A DNA stretch of 64,000 nucleotides. It comes from Planococcus kocurii (GTDB taxonomy: Bacteria > Bacillota > Bacilli > Bacillales_A > Planococcaceae). Position 1 is the stretch's first letter. Every line of letters starts with the position of its first letter. The notes below the pieces were generated by a model, which saw nothing but the letters and a program-made list of their open reading frames with translations, did no database searches and was not told the DNA's origin. The DNA lies in the NCBI RefSeq assembly GCF_001465835.2, contig NZ_CP013661.2, positions 3,030,501-3,094,500 on the forward strand, in the 5' to 3' direction. The position numbers were made by a program, and so were the translations under genes. Below are positions 39,205-47,839 of this stretch, in pieces.

Positions 39205-40164
39205 ATGAGTTTCCTTGACGTTCTATATTTCATCGTTCCTTCAGCGATTTTCTATGCTGCGCCACTTATTTTAGTGGCGATTGGCGGCGTCTTTTCGGAA
39301 AAATCAGGGGTTGTGAACATCGGTCTCGAAGGATTGATGGTCATCGGCGCTTTTGTCGGAATCTTATTTAACTTATTGTTCGCGGATACATTTGGCGGAG
39401 CGACACCGTGGCTTGCGTTGGTCGCGGCAATGCTAGCGGCATTACTCTTGTCACTCTTGCACGCGGTTGCATCAATTTCGTTCCGCGCGGACCAAGTAGT
39501 CTCTGGGGTTGCTATTAACTTGTTAGCAGCAGCATTGTCAATTTACTTAGTGAAAAGTATTTTTGGAAAAGGACAAACCGATTTCATCACAGAACGTTTT
39601 TCACGATATAACGTACCGTTTTTATCAGATATTCCAGTTATTGGACCTTTATTCTTTAAATCGGTATACAATACCTCATTCTTTGCGATTGCGGTAGCGT
39701 TTGTGGCATGGTTTGTCATTTACAAAACACCTTTTGGCTTGCGCCTTCGCGCAGTTGGGGAACATCCGATGGCCGCAGATACCATGGGGATCAACGTTAC
39801 AAGAATGCGTTATGTGGCCGTTATGATTTCTGGAGCTTTAGCAGGTGTCGGTGGTGCCATTTATTCGCAAACCATTACAAATGATTTTGGACATGCAACG
39901 ATTAACGGACAAGGATTTATGGCGTTAGCTGCGATGATTTTTGGGAAATGGCATCCACTTGGGGCTATGGGAGCTGCTTTGTTCTTTGGGTTTGCTCAAT
40001 CATTAAGTATTGTCGGTTCGCGCATTCCGTATATTTCAGAAATTCCAAACGTCTTCTTGTTAATCTTGCCGTATGTCTTAACAATTATCGCGTTAGCTGG
40101 CTTTATTGGCCGTGCCAATGCACCGTTAGCCAATGGTAAACCTTACATTAAAGGACAACGATAA
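39205..40164 (+). CDS. nupQ: Nucleoside ABC transporter permease NupQ
   Basis: Second BPD_transp_2 permease, 319 residues. VNIGLEGLMVIGAFVGILFN, FRADQVVSGVAINLLAAALS and RAVGEHPMAADTMGINV parallel NupP, as expected for a heterodimeric channel. The start is the ATG preceded by AGAAGGAGG in the end of nupP; the in-frame ORF extending into nupP is not used. It is followed by a strong terminator. Confidence 0.93.
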   Translation: MSFLDVLYFIVPSAIFYAAPLILVAIGGVFSEKSGVVNIGLEGLMVIGAFVGILFNLLFADTFGGATPWLALVAAMLAALLLSLLHAVASISFRADQVVSGVAINLLAAALSIYLVKSIFGKGQTDFITERFSRYNVPFLSDIPVIGPLFFKSVYNTSFFAIAVAFVAWFVIYKTPFGLRLRAVGEHPMAADTMGINVTRMRYVAVMISGALAGVGGAIYSQTITNDFGHATINGQGFMALAAMIFGKWHPLGAMGAALFFGFAQSLSIVGSRIPYISEIPNVFLLILPYVLTIIALAGFIGRANAPLANGKPYIKGQR

Positions 40165-40172
40165 GACTTTCA

Positions 40173-40204
40173 AAAGAGCCGTCAGTTGCGACGGCTCTTT
40201 TTTT
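40173..40204 (+). terminator. Terminator of the nup operon
   Basis: A perfect 11-bp stem AAAGAGCCGTC (40173-40183)/GACGGCTCTTT (40190-40200) with T4 after it. Confidence 0.95.
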
Positions 40205-40250
40205 ATGCACATAAATACGGTTAGTATTTAGTACCTGCGCTTTTCTTTAT

Positions 40251-40280
40251 TTGCAATTAACGGAAAAAGTTCGGTATAGT
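40251..40280 (+). promoter_or_regulatory. Promoter of ymfF
   Basis: TTGCAA (40251-40256) and TATAGT (40275-40280) with 18-nt spacing, 31 nt before the start codon. Confidence 0.65.
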
Positions 40281-40310
40281 TAAGATATGAACGACGAGAG
40301 GGGATTCTAC

Positions 40311-41585
40311 ATGTTTGAAACCATTAATATCGCTAAAGGCGTGAATGTACACGTTAATGAAACGACACAGTTTAAAACGATAAATTTTTCAATCAAATTT
40401 AAAGATAAACTGACGGAGGAAAAAGCGTCTGCCCGCTCGATTTTGGCAAATGTTTTGCAGCATAGTAACGAGGTTTATCCTTCGCACACTGCACTTCGTA
40501 TGGTATTGGATGATCTTTATGGAACTTCTCTTTACATAGATTCCTCAAAACGAGGCAACGAACATGTAGTAACCTTGAATGTTGAAACGGTTAATGATCA
40601 ATACCTTTCTGAAAAAGGTGTACTTGAGAAAGTACTGAACTTGATGTACATCGTTCTATTCAAACCTAATGTTGAAAATGATTTATTTAAAGAGTCTATT
40701 TTTATACGGGAAAAACATTCGATTGTTCAACGCATTGAATCGGTGTTTGATGACAAGACACGCTATGCACAGCAGCGCATGATGGAGCTCGCTTTGCCGA
40801 ACCACCCTGCTTCGATTACATCAAACGGCACGATTCAAGCAGTAGAAGCTGTTACGAATGAGCAATTAGTTGCTGAATACCAAGAAATGCTCACTCAAAA
40901 TGAAATTGAAATTTATGCAGTAGGCGATGTAAAGCCGGCAATGATCGCGTCATACATCCGTGAATTTTTCCATTTTAAAGATCGCGAAAAAGCAATTGCT
41001 GTGGCTCCAATGGAATTGGTTAAGCCTGAGCAGTCACGTGTCCTTGAACACGAAGACATGAAGCAAGGCAAACTGCATATGGCATTCTTTACACCCATTA
41101 CATTCCGTCACGAAAAATTCCCGGTTATGCAATTGATGAATGGTGTTTTTGGTGGCTATGCGCACTCAAAACTATTTGTAAATATTCGTGAAAAAGAAAG
41201 TATGGCGTATTACGTATCCAGTTCTTTTGCTTCACAATTTGGGTTGATGTTCGTTTTAGCAGGCATTGATTCCAAATTAGAAGAAAAAGCTGTGAACTTG
41301 GTTTTGGAACAATTAGAAGAAGTCAAAAAAGGCAATATTTCAGATGTTGAACTTGATCAGACAAAAGCGCTGCTCATCAATCAATTAAAAGAAGCACTAG
41401 ATTCTGCACGTGGACAAATTGAAATATACGATCAGTACATGGAATTGACAGAGTCTTTCGAACCTGAATACATGATTAATAAATGGAAAAACGTAACGAA
41501 AGAAGATATTGCAGAAGTCGCTGAGGAATTGTCTTTAGAAATGACTTACTTCCTATCTGGTAAGGAGGATGACACAAATGCATAA
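40311..41585 (+). CDS. ymfF: M16-like peptidase subunit YmfF (no zinc motif)
   Basis: 424-residue M16B-fold protein that lacks HxxEH; the equivalent region reads ILANVLQHSNEVYPS, so it is probably the non-catalytic partner. The start after GAGAGGGG is chosen over the ATG at 40287. It overlaps ymfH, which has an intact HFLEH, by 8 nt. The two resemble the alpha/beta pairs of processing peptidases. Substrates in Bacillales are not firmly known to me. Confidence 0.88.
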   Translation: MFETINIAKGVNVHVNETTQFKTINFSIKFKDKLTEEKASARSILANVLQHSNEVYPSHTALRMVLDDLYGTSLYIDSSKRGNEHVVTLNVETVNDQYLSEKGVLEKVLNLMYIVLFKPNVENDLFKESIFIREKHSIVQRIESVFDDKTRYAQQRMMELALPNHPASITSNGTIQAVEAVTNEQLVAEYQEMLTQNEIEIYAVGDVKPAMIASYIREFFHFKDREKAIAVAPMELVKPEQSRVLEHEDMKQGKLHMAFFTPITFRHEKFPVMQLMNGVFGGYAHSKLFVNIREKESMAYYVSSSFASQFGLMFVLAGIDSKLEEKAVNLVLEQLEEVKKGNISDVELDQTKALLINQLKEALDSARGQIEIYDQYMELTESFEPEYMINKWKNVTKEDIAEVAEELSLEMTYFLSGKEDDTNA

Positions 41586-42879
41586 AGTTGAATTTGATCA
41601 ACTAGGTGAAACACTTTTTCATGAAACGCTCGATAACGGTTTAACCGTTTATATTTTGCCGAAAAAAGGATTTTCGAAAACGTTTGCTACATTCACTACA
41701 AAATACGGTTCAATTGATAATCATTTTATACCTCAAGGTGAGACGGAAGCTATTAAAGTACCAGATGGCATCGCGCACTTTTTAGAACATAAAATGTTCG
41801 AAAAAGAAGCAGGCGACGTGTTCCAAGAGTTTAGCAAACAAGGCGCTTCAGCAAACGCCTTTACGTCGTTTACGCGCACGGCTTATTTATTCTCCGCAAC
41901 AGGTGAAATTGACAAAAACGTAAAAACGTTATTGGATTTTGTGCAAAGCCCGTACTTTACAGAAAAAACGGTAGAAAAAGAAAAAGGCATTATTGCACAA
42001 GAAATCACAATGTACGACGATCAGCCAGATTGGCGTCTTTATTTTGGGATTATCGAAAACTTGTACAAAAATCACCCAGTTAAAATTGACATTGCAGGAA
42101 CAGTGGAATCGATTCAAGACATCACAGCAGAACATTTGTATACATGCTACAACACGTTTTACCATCCATCAAATATGATTTTATTTATCGTTGGAAATGT
42201 GGATGCAGAACAAATGATGACTTTAGTAAAAGAAGACCAAGCACAAAAAACGTTTGCAGAACCAACTGAAATCGAACGTATGTATCCACAAGAGCCAAAA
42301 GAAGTAGCGATTAAAGAACGTGTGTTAGAAATGAGCGTTCAGAAGCCAAAAGTTTTCTATGGTTTGAAGCCAGAGAAACTCGATATGATTGGACCTGAGA
42401 TGTTGAAGCACGAACTAGCTGCTCAACTTGCGTATGAATTGTTGTTTGGACGCACATCGGATTTTTATCACGAAGCGTATGAAAATGATTGGATTGATGA
42501 ATCCTATTCGTTTGATTATTCGTTAGAAAGCGGCTTTGGTTATGCCTTGATTGGTTCCGATACTCATAAACCCGAAACGTTCATTAAAGAAGTTAAACAC
42601 ACGCTTCAAAATGCTGTTGAAAAATGGCCTTTTGGACAAGATGATCTGGATCGTGTTCGCCGCAAAAAAATCGGCTTTTTCTTAAGAGCATTAAACTCAC
42701 CAGAATACATTGCGAATCAATTCACGAATTACGCATTTAATGAAATGAACTTGTTTGATGTAGTTCCTGTACTTGAAGAGTTAGAAGTTGCTGATCTTCA
42801 ACAGGCATTTGCTTTGGTTAGCCACGAGTCTCAGCATTCTGTTTTCACGATTATGCCTTCGAAAAAGGATACAGAGTGA
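41578..42879 (+). CDS. ymfH: M16 zinc peptidase YmfH
   Basis: 433-residue catalytic M16B peptidase. Zinc ligands and catalytic Glu are in HFLEH at residues 67-71, and FQEFSKQGASANAFTSFTRTAYLFS matches YmfH. The ATG at 41578 is 9 nt after AAGGAGG, whereas the ATG at 41569 abuts it. Expected to act as a heterodimer with YmfF. The GTG start of ymfI overlaps its stop. Confidence 0.92.
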   Translation: MHKVEFDQLGETLFHETLDNGLTVYILPKKGFSKTFATFTTKYGSIDNHFIPQGETEAIKVPDGIAHFLEHKMFEKEAGDVFQEFSKQGASANAFTSFTRTAYLFSATGEIDKNVKTLLDFVQSPYFTEKTVEKEKGIIAQEITMYDDQPDWRLYFGIIENLYKNHPVKIDIAGTVESIQDITAEHLYTCYNTFYHPSNMILFIVGNVDAEQMMTLVKEDQAQKTFAEPTEIERMYPQEPKEVAIKERVLEMSVQKPKVFYGLKPEKLDMIGPEMLKHELAAQLAYELLFGRTSDFYHEAYENDWIDESYSFDYSLESGFGYALIGSDTHKPETFIKEVKHTLQNAVEKWPFGQDDLDRVRRKKIGFFLRALNSPEYIANQFTNYAFNEMNLFDVVPVLEELEVADLQQAFALVSHESQHSVFTIMPSKKDTE

Positions 42880-43595
42880 AAAAGTTTGCTGTGCTGTTAG
42901 GGGCATCTGGTGAAATTGGTGAAAGCATTGCGCAGCAGTTGGCAGAGAGTGGTTGGTCTTTATACTTGCACTGGAATACCAATTCGACGGCTCCACTCGC
43001 CCAACACTTGGCAACACGTTACCCTGCGCAGGAATTTATAACAGTGCAGGCTGACTTCGCTAGTGAAGAAGGTGCGCAGCAGCTTACTGACAACGTCTTT
43101 GATGCGTCGTGTGTTATTGTTGCGAGCGGTCAATCGCTGATGAAGATGTTGATTGATACATCGGACCAAGACATGAATTCACTATGGCAAGTCCATGTGA
43201 AAAATCCAATCGCAGCGATTCGTTCAATTTCTTCATTTTTTCATCGCTACGATCGATCTTACGTTGTCTTTATTTCTTCCATTTGGGGGGAGATAGGTGC
43301 TTCCATGGAAACCATGTATTCATCTGTAAAAGGTGCGCAACTCTCCTTTGTGAAAGCGTACGCCAAAGAAATGGCACCATCAGGAACACGTGTTAATGCC
43401 GTGTCACCTGGATTTATCCAGACGAAAATGAATGCTGTATTTTCTGTAGAAGAGTTGCGAGAAATTGAGGAAGAGATTCCACTTGGTCTCGGTGCTCCGC
43501 AGGACATAGCGAATGCGGTAGATTTTTTAGTTAATGGGAAAGCGGATTATATGACAGGTCAAACGTTGCGAGTGAATGGTGGCTGGTTAATATAA
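42876..43595 (+). CDS. ymfI: Short-chain dehydrogenase/reductase YmfI (FabG-like)
   Basis: SDR oxidoreductase of 239 residues. The cofactor motif is LGASGEIGESIA at the N-terminus; the catalytic Ser is in FISSIWGE and the Tyr/Lys pair in YSSVK. Annotated in relatives as 3-oxoacyl-ACP reductase, but its substrate is uncertain and the canonical FabG lies elsewhere. The GTG start overlaps the ymfH stop (GTGA). In B. subtilis ymfJ follows; here a long structured non-coding region follows. Confidence 0.88.
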   Translation: MKKFAVLLGASGEIGESIAQQLAESGWSLYLHWNTNSTAPLAQHLATRYPAQEFITVQADFASEEGAQQLTDNVFDASCVIVASGQSLMKMLIDTSDQDMNSLWQVHVKNPIAAIRSISSFFHRYDRSYVVFISSIWGEIGASMETMYSSVKGAQLSFVKAYAKEMAPSGTRVNAVSPGFIQTKMNAVFSVEELREIEEEIPLGLGAPQDIANAVDFLVNGKADYMTGQTLRVNGGWLI

Positions 43596-43633
43596 TGGCC
43601 TTTTCAGGCTTTTTCGTAACTATATGCTCTTTT

Positions 43634-43661
43634 TTGTTAAAGACAATTCAGCTAGTATACT
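43634..43661 (+). promoter_or_regulatory. Possible promoter of the ymfK leader
   Basis: TTGTTA (43634-43639) and TATACT (43656-43661), 16-nt spacer. It would begin a transcript of about 410 nt before ymfK that includes all the hairpins at 43684-43914. Confidence 0.5.
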
Positions 43662-43683
43662 AACTGAGGATGTCAAACGTAAG

Positions 43684-43832
43684 AAAGTGGTTTTCAACTA
43701 TAGGTGTTGAATGAAAAAAGCCGACTTTTTTACACCGCTTCGGCCACTTTGGGCATAGCTTCTTACTTAGCGCTGGCACGTGGACGTGCCGGTGCTAAGT
43801 AACTCGTTAAGTAAGAAGGTAGTAATTTTTTT
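43684..43832. ncRNA. Structured non-coding region with terminator-like end
   Basis: AAAGTGG (43684-43690) can close on CCACTTT (43744-43750), enclosing TTCAAC/GTTGAA and GCCGA/TCGGC hairpins. Next is a 19-bp hairpin (43763-43781 with 43784-43802, two G-T pairs). Its left arm can instead pair as CTTCTTACTTA (43759-43769) with TAAGTAAGAAG (43808-43818). T7 follows at 43826-43832. Alternative pairing next to a T run suggests regulated termination or a discrete small RNA. No known riboswitch class was recognised. It lies in the 487-nt gene-free interval 43596-44082. Confidence 0.45.
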
Positions 43833-43836
43833 CGTT

Positions 43837-43914
43837 GTTGCCTAGAAGATATGGCGCGAGCCCTTGGCAACTGGCACCGCGATGTTCTGTCATGCCAGTT
43901 GCATGTCCCATATC
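43837..43914. ncRNA. Second structured element upstream of ymfK
   Basis: Nested arms GATATGG/CCATATC (43848-43854 with 43908-43914) and GCAACTGGCA/TGCCAGTTGC (43867-43876 with 43893-43902). The second arm competes with GTTGCC (43837-43842) for GGCAAC (43866-43871). The rest of the gap up to 44082 shows no gene or strong hairpin; an 83-codon ORF from 43851 has no ribosome site and runs through the hairpins. Confidence 0.4.
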
Positions 43915-44082
43915 CTCTGATCCCGAAAGCACAGCTGTTTTGCGGAACATCAACAAGTGAAAATCATTCGTTCAACCTACGTAGCCAAACACTCTATCTA
44001 TTGCAGCATACTTTTCGCGAGAGCAGCAATTTAACGCGTATAGCTTTTAGGAAGTTCTATATGGAGAAAGGACGGATAGTGC

Positions 44083-44883
44083 ATGAAAGAATGGTATTTT
44101 GAATATGAAATCCAAGTTAACCGTCCCGGTCTGCTTGGCGACATCGCTTCTCTACTGGGAATGTTGCGAGTAAATATCGTGACGATAAATGGTGTAGATC
44201 AAGGTCGTCGCGGCATGCTGTTACGTGCAGAACATGACGTACAGTTAGAGCGCTTTGAACAAATTTTATCAACTATCGATACGATTGCTGTAACAAAGTT
44301 CCGTGAACCGAAGCTACGCGATATATTGGCGGTGCGACACGGCAGATATATTCAGCGAGATGCTGACGATCGCAAAACGTTTCGCTTTGTGCGTGACGAA
44401 TTAGGGTTGCTGGTGGATTTTATGGCAGAAATTTTTAAGCAAGAAGGTCACAAATTAGTTGGACTCAGAGGCATGCCTCGTGTGGGGAAAACGGAGTCAA
44501 TCGTGGCTGCGAGCGTTAGCGCCAATAAAAAATGGATTTTCTTATCTTCTACCATGATCAAGCAAACGGTTCGAAATCAGTTGATGGGTGATGAGCATAA
44601 CGACAACAATATCTTCATCTTAGACGGTATTGTTACACGCCGCTCAGCTGATGAACGTCACATGCAATTGGTTCGGGAAATGATGCGTATGCCAACGATT
44701 AAAGTAGTAGAGCACCCGGATAAGTTTGTCGAGCAATCAGAATATAGCATTGATGATTTTGATTATATTATTGAACTACGTCACCATCCGGAAGAAAAAA
44801 TTACGTATGAAGTATTGGAAAAAAATACGTTCATGGATGAGAAATCACAAGGAAATATGTTTGGCGATGGATTCAACTTTTAA
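44083..44883 (+). CDS. ymfK: YmfK, DUF3388 protein with ACT-like and P-loop-like motifs
   Basis: Conserved Bacillales protein of unknown function, 266 residues. The N-terminal part (RPGLLGDIASLLGMLRVNIVTINGV, residues 14-38) looks like an ACT ligand-binding domain. The central GMPRVGKT (130-137) fits a Walker A consensus, and FDYIIEL near residue 225 could be a Walker B strand. A GTG four bases upstream of the ATG is in another frame. It precedes rodZ by 17 nt, so it is probably co-transcribed with the cell-shape gene. The nucleotide-binding role is inference from motif only. Confidence 0.85.
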   Translation: MKEWYFEYEIQVNRPGLLGDIASLLGMLRVNIVTINGVDQGRRGMLLRAEHDVQLERFEQILSTIDTIAVTKFREPKLRDILAVRHGRYIQRDADDRKTFRFVRDELGLLVDFMAEIFKQEGHKLVGLRGMPRVGKTESIVAASVSANKKWIFLSSTMIKQTVRNQLMGDEHNDNNIFILDGIVTRRSADERHMQLVREMMRMPTIKVVEHPDKFVEQSEYSIDDFDYIIELRHHPEEKITYEVLEKNTFMDEKSQGNMFGDGFNF

Positions 44884-44900
44884 GTAGGTAGGTGATTGTT

Positions 44901-45758
44901 TTGAGTGACTTGGGTACTCGGCTGAAACAAGCCAGAATCGCCAAAGGGTTTAGTTTAGAAGATTTACAGGACTTGACCAAGATACAAAAGCGTTACTTGG
45001 CGGGCATAGAAGATGGGAATCACAGCATGATGCCGGGTACGTTTTATGTACGTGCTTTTATCAAGCAGTACGCGGCAGCAGTCGGGCTAAGTGGAGAAGA
45101 ACTGCTTGAACAGCATAAAGAGGAACTGTCTGCAAATGAACCTGTTGCTCCAAAAGAAATGCCTGATACCTTTACTTCTAGAAGGCGCGCAATTACGCGG
45201 ACAGCTCCGAGTGAAGCGTATGCTGAAATTATTCCTAAAGTTCTTGTTGCGCTGTTTATTGTTTTGATTCTTGCCGTCGTCTGGTATTTTTATAGTGCTT
45301 CGACAAATAGCGATTCAACAAATATGCCGACAGAGAGCGATGGCGGTGTTCCCTATGAAGAATCTGTGGCTCCTGTACCGGAAGAAACAGAAAAGGCGAC
45401 TGCAGAAAAAGAAGAAAAAGAGCCTGAAGTGTCGAAAGCGGTTCTTTCTAGTGGAGAAATTGAAGGAGATACAACCACATACTCATGGCAGGGCCCGTCA
45501 AATCCTCAGTTAGAAATAGTGGCTGATGGACCATCTTGGGTTACGGCCACTGATCAAAACCAGAAAGAATTAAGTTCGAGAGCACGAGTGATGCAATCTG
45601 GTGAAACAGAAGCAATCGATTTGTCGGAAGTGGATGTTGTTCGGTTACGCTTAGGTGACTATTCGAATATTACATTGACGTTGAACGGCGAAGAGATTGA
45701 GTACAAGCAGCAACTACAAACCCAAAATATCGTTATTCAATTTACAGGCGCCGAATAG
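44901..45758 (+). CDS. rodZ: RodZ-like cytoskeletal protein (YmfM)
   Basis: Membrane protein linking MreB to the envelope. It has 285 residues from a TTG start after AGGTAGGTGA. A cytoplasmic Cro/HTH_25 domain (LGTRLKQARIAKGFSLEDLQ, residues 4-23, onward) is followed by one transmembrane helix at about 113-131, an acidic periplasmic-side linker, and a DUF4115 C-terminal domain. In Bacillus it adjoins pgsA as here. A terminator hairpin overlaps its stop codon. Confidence 0.9.
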   Translation: MSDLGTRLKQARIAKGFSLEDLQDLTKIQKRYLAGIEDGNHSMMPGTFYVRAFIKQYAAAVGLSGEELLEQHKEELSANEPVAPKEMPDTFTSRRRAITRTAPSEAYAEIIPKVLVALFIVLILAVVWYFYSASTNSDSTNMPTESDGGVPYEESVAPVPEETEKATAEKEEKEPEVSKAVLSSGEIEGDTTTYSWQGPSNPQLEIVADGPSWVTATDQNQKELSSRARVMQSGETEAIDLSEVDVVRLRLGDYSNITLTLNGEEIEYKQQLQTQNIVIQFTGAE

Positions 45759-45782
45759 CCATCTTTAGAGTGGCTATTTTTT
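45754..45782 (+). terminator. Terminator after rodZ
   Basis: AATAGCCA (45754-45761) pairs with TGGCTATT (45771-45778), then T4. The left arm includes the rodZ stop codon. Confidence 0.85.
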
Positions 45783-45808
45783 ACGAAAGTTCGAGAGGAG
45801 AAACACTA

Positions 45809-46387
45809 ATGAACATACCAAATCAAATTACCATCTCGAGGATTTTATTGATTCCCGTCTTCATGGTGGTTATGTTGGCCGGTTTTGATTGGGGCACAAT
45901 GACACTTTTTGGAGCTGAAATGCCCGTTACTCATTTTGTCGGAGGACTTATTTTTATCTTTGCATCGTTAACCGATTGGGTGGATGGCTTTTATGCACGT
46001 AAATATAACCTAGTCACAACTTTCGGGAAATTTTTAGATCCTTTAGCTGATAAACTGTTAGTTTCAGCTGCTTTGATTATTTTAGTTGAACTTGGATTTG
46101 CAGCTTCATGGATTGTGATTGTTATCATTAGCCGTGAATTTGCCGTTACAGGATTACGTTTAGTATTGGCAGGCGAAGGTGAAGTTGTCGCAGCTGGCGG
46201 TTTAGGAAAAATCAAAACCACAGCTCAAATTTTAGCAATTTCTGCTTTGTTGCTACATGATACGATTTTTGTTTTAGTCGGCTTGCCATTCGGTCAAATC
46301 ATGCTTTATATCGCGTTGATTTTCACAGTTTGGTCTGGATGGGATTATTTTTACGCCAACCGCCGCGCCTTAATGACTTCAAAATAA
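45809..46387 (+). CDS. pgsA: Phosphatidylglycerophosphate synthase
   Basis: Transfers CDP-diacylglycerol to glycerol 3-phosphate, committing to phosphatidylglycerol. It has 192 residues with several transmembrane helices. The CDP-alcohol phosphotransferase signature D-x2-D-G-x2-A-R-x8-G-x3-D-x3-D is complete (DWVDGFYARKYN...GKFLDPLADK). The ATG before NIPNQITISRI is chosen (AGAGGAG upstream). It consumes the product of CdsA (7628-8419). Confidence 0.96.
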   Translation: MNIPNQITISRILLIPVFMVVMLAGFDWGTMTLFGAEMPVTHFVGGLIFIFASLTDWVDGFYARKYNLVTTFGKFLDPLADKLLVSAALIILVELGFAASWIVIVIISREFAVTGLRLVLAGEGEVVAAGGLGKIKTTAQILAISALLLHDTIFVLVGLPFGQIMLYIALIFTVWSGWDYFYANRRALMTSK

Positions 46388-46411
46388 ATGAATCCAAAGG
46401 GGATTGAATAG

Positions 46412-47665
46412 ATGAACGCAGAAATTATTGCTGTCGGTTCAGAATTGTTATTAGGTCAAATCACCAATACAAATGCTCGTTTTCTATCCAATCATTTAGC
46501 AGAACTCGGTATTAATGTGTATTACCACACGGTAGTCGGCGACAATGCCGCTCGTTTGGAAGATGCCATTACTATAGCGGAAAACCGCGCCGACCTTATT
46601 TTATTCACAGGTGGGCTTGGTCCAACTAAAGACGATTTGACAAAAGAGTCTATCGCTAAACACCTAGACACAACGCTCGAAATGAATGGAGAAGCTCTCG
46701 ACTCAATCGTTGCTTTTTTTGAACGTGCAGGGCGTCCAATGACCGAAAACAATAAAAAACAAGCATTGGTTTTAAAAGATAGTGAAGTTCTCGTCAATTA
46801 TAATGGAATGGCACCAGGTATGATGTACAAAAAAGAAGACCGTGTTTATATCTTATTGCCTGGTCCACCAAAAGAGATGGAGCCCATGTTCCAATTCGAA
46901 GCAAAGCCAAAGCTCGCGCATTTATTGAACAAAGCAGATGTCATTTTATCGCATGTATTGCGTTTTTACGGCATCGGTGAAGCTGAACTAGAAGATCGAT
47001 TGCATTCTATTCTTGATAAGCAAACAAACCCAACGATCGCACCATTGGCAGCAGATGGAGAAGTAACGCTGCGCATTACAGCTAAGACCAATACGACAGA
47101 AGAAGCTTGGCAATTGATCAATGGCGCTAGAGATGAAATTTTAGATGTAGTGGGCGATTACCTTTATGGCTACGATAACGATTCGCTAGCTTCCAAAGCA
47201 ATCGAGCTACTAACTGAACAAGGGAAGACAATTTCAGCAGCAGAAAGTTTAACTGCTGGGCTCTTCCAGTCTGAATTGGCTTCAGTACCAGGTGCGAGTG
47301 CAGTGCTATCCGGCGGCGTTATTACCTATAATGAAGAAATGAAAGTTCACCAGCTTGGACTGTCAGCTGAATTGCTTGCTGAATATGGAGTCGTTAGTGA
47401 ACAAACGGCATTGGCTATGGCAGAAGCTGTACGAGAAAAATTCAAAACGGATATTAGCGTTTCACTGACTGGTGCAGCAGGACCAGATGCACACGGGGAT
47501 CAGCCAGCAGGTACTGTATGGATAGGCATTGCCACTAAACAAGGTTCTCAGTCATACCGTCTTCAGTTGTCCGGTATGCGCAATACCAATCGTTTGCGGG
47601 CTGTTAAATTGGCACTCCATTATGTAATTCGTATATTAACTGAAGAAGACGCACGCAAAATTTAA
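46412..47665 (+). CDS. cinA: CinA, competence/damage-inducible protein with NMN deamidase domain
   Basis: 417 residues. The N-terminal molybdopterin-binding-like (COG1058) domain has VGSELLLGQITNTN and FTGGLGPTKDDLT. The C-terminal amidase domain has SAAESLTAGL and SLTGAAGPD and belongs to the PncC family that deamidates NMN. In Firmicutes cinA precedes recA, as here, and can be co-expressed in competence. A clear terminator overlaps its stop, so read-through to recA would be limited. Confidence 0.95.
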   Translation: MNAEIIAVGSELLLGQITNTNARFLSNHLAELGINVYYHTVVGDNAARLEDAITIAENRADLILFTGGLGPTKDDLTKESIAKHLDTTLEMNGEALDSIVAFFERAGRPMTENNKKQALVLKDSEVLVNYNGMAPGMMYKKEDRVYILLPGPPKEMEPMFQFEAKPKLAHLLNKADVILSHVLRFYGIGEAELEDRLHSILDKQTNPTIAPLAADGEVTLRITAKTNTTEEAWQLINGARDEILDVVGDYLYGYDNDSLASKAIELLTEQGKTISAAESLTAGLFQSELASVPGASAVLSGGVITYNEEMKVHQLGLSAELLAEYGVVSEQTALAMAEAVREKFKTDISVSLTGAAGPDAHGDQPAGTVWIGIATKQGSQSYRLQLSGMRNTNRLRAVKLALHYVIRILTEEDARKI

Positions 47666-47681
47666 TTTTGCGTGTTTTTTT
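47652..47681 (+). terminator. Terminator after cinA
   Basis: CACGCAAAAT (47652-47661) pairs with ATTTTGCGTG (47665-47674), followed by T7. Confidence 0.93.
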
Positions 47682-47744
47682 CTAGTCAAAAATGGGAAAT
47701 GCTCTATATAAGACATTTAAAAATAAAATTCTGAAAAACAAACA

Positions 47745-47758
47745 CGAATAAACGTTCG
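47745..47758. promoter_or_regulatory. LexA (DinR) SOS box of recA
   Basis: CGAATAAACGTTCG matches the Gram-positive SOS consensus CGAAC-N4-GTTCG with one mismatch. It lies just upstream of the recA -35 element. Confidence 0.88.
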
Positions 47759-47766
47759 CTTTTTTC

Positions 47767-47795
47767 TTGTGTATTTCTCAATAAGCTAGTATAAT
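47767..47795 (+). promoter_or_regulatory. recA promoter
   Basis: TTGTGT (47767-47772) and consensus TATAAT (47790-47795), 17-nt spacer. Confidence 0.82.
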
Positions 47796-47839
47796 AGAGA
47801 CAGATAGAAAATAGGTTTTCATTTAGAGGAGGATTTCTT

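Noticed and set aside
43872..43881. TGGCACCGCG matches the core of the T-box antiterminator motif.
   Set aside because: There is no Stem I/specifier architecture, no downstream amino-acid or tRNA-synthetase gene, and the motif sits inside a different perfect stem (43867-43902).
43851..44102. 83-codon ORF before ymfK, considered as a replacement for YmfJ.
   Set aside because: No ribosome site, composition unlike neighbours, no resemblance to DUF3243, and it runs through hairpins and overlaps the ymfK start.
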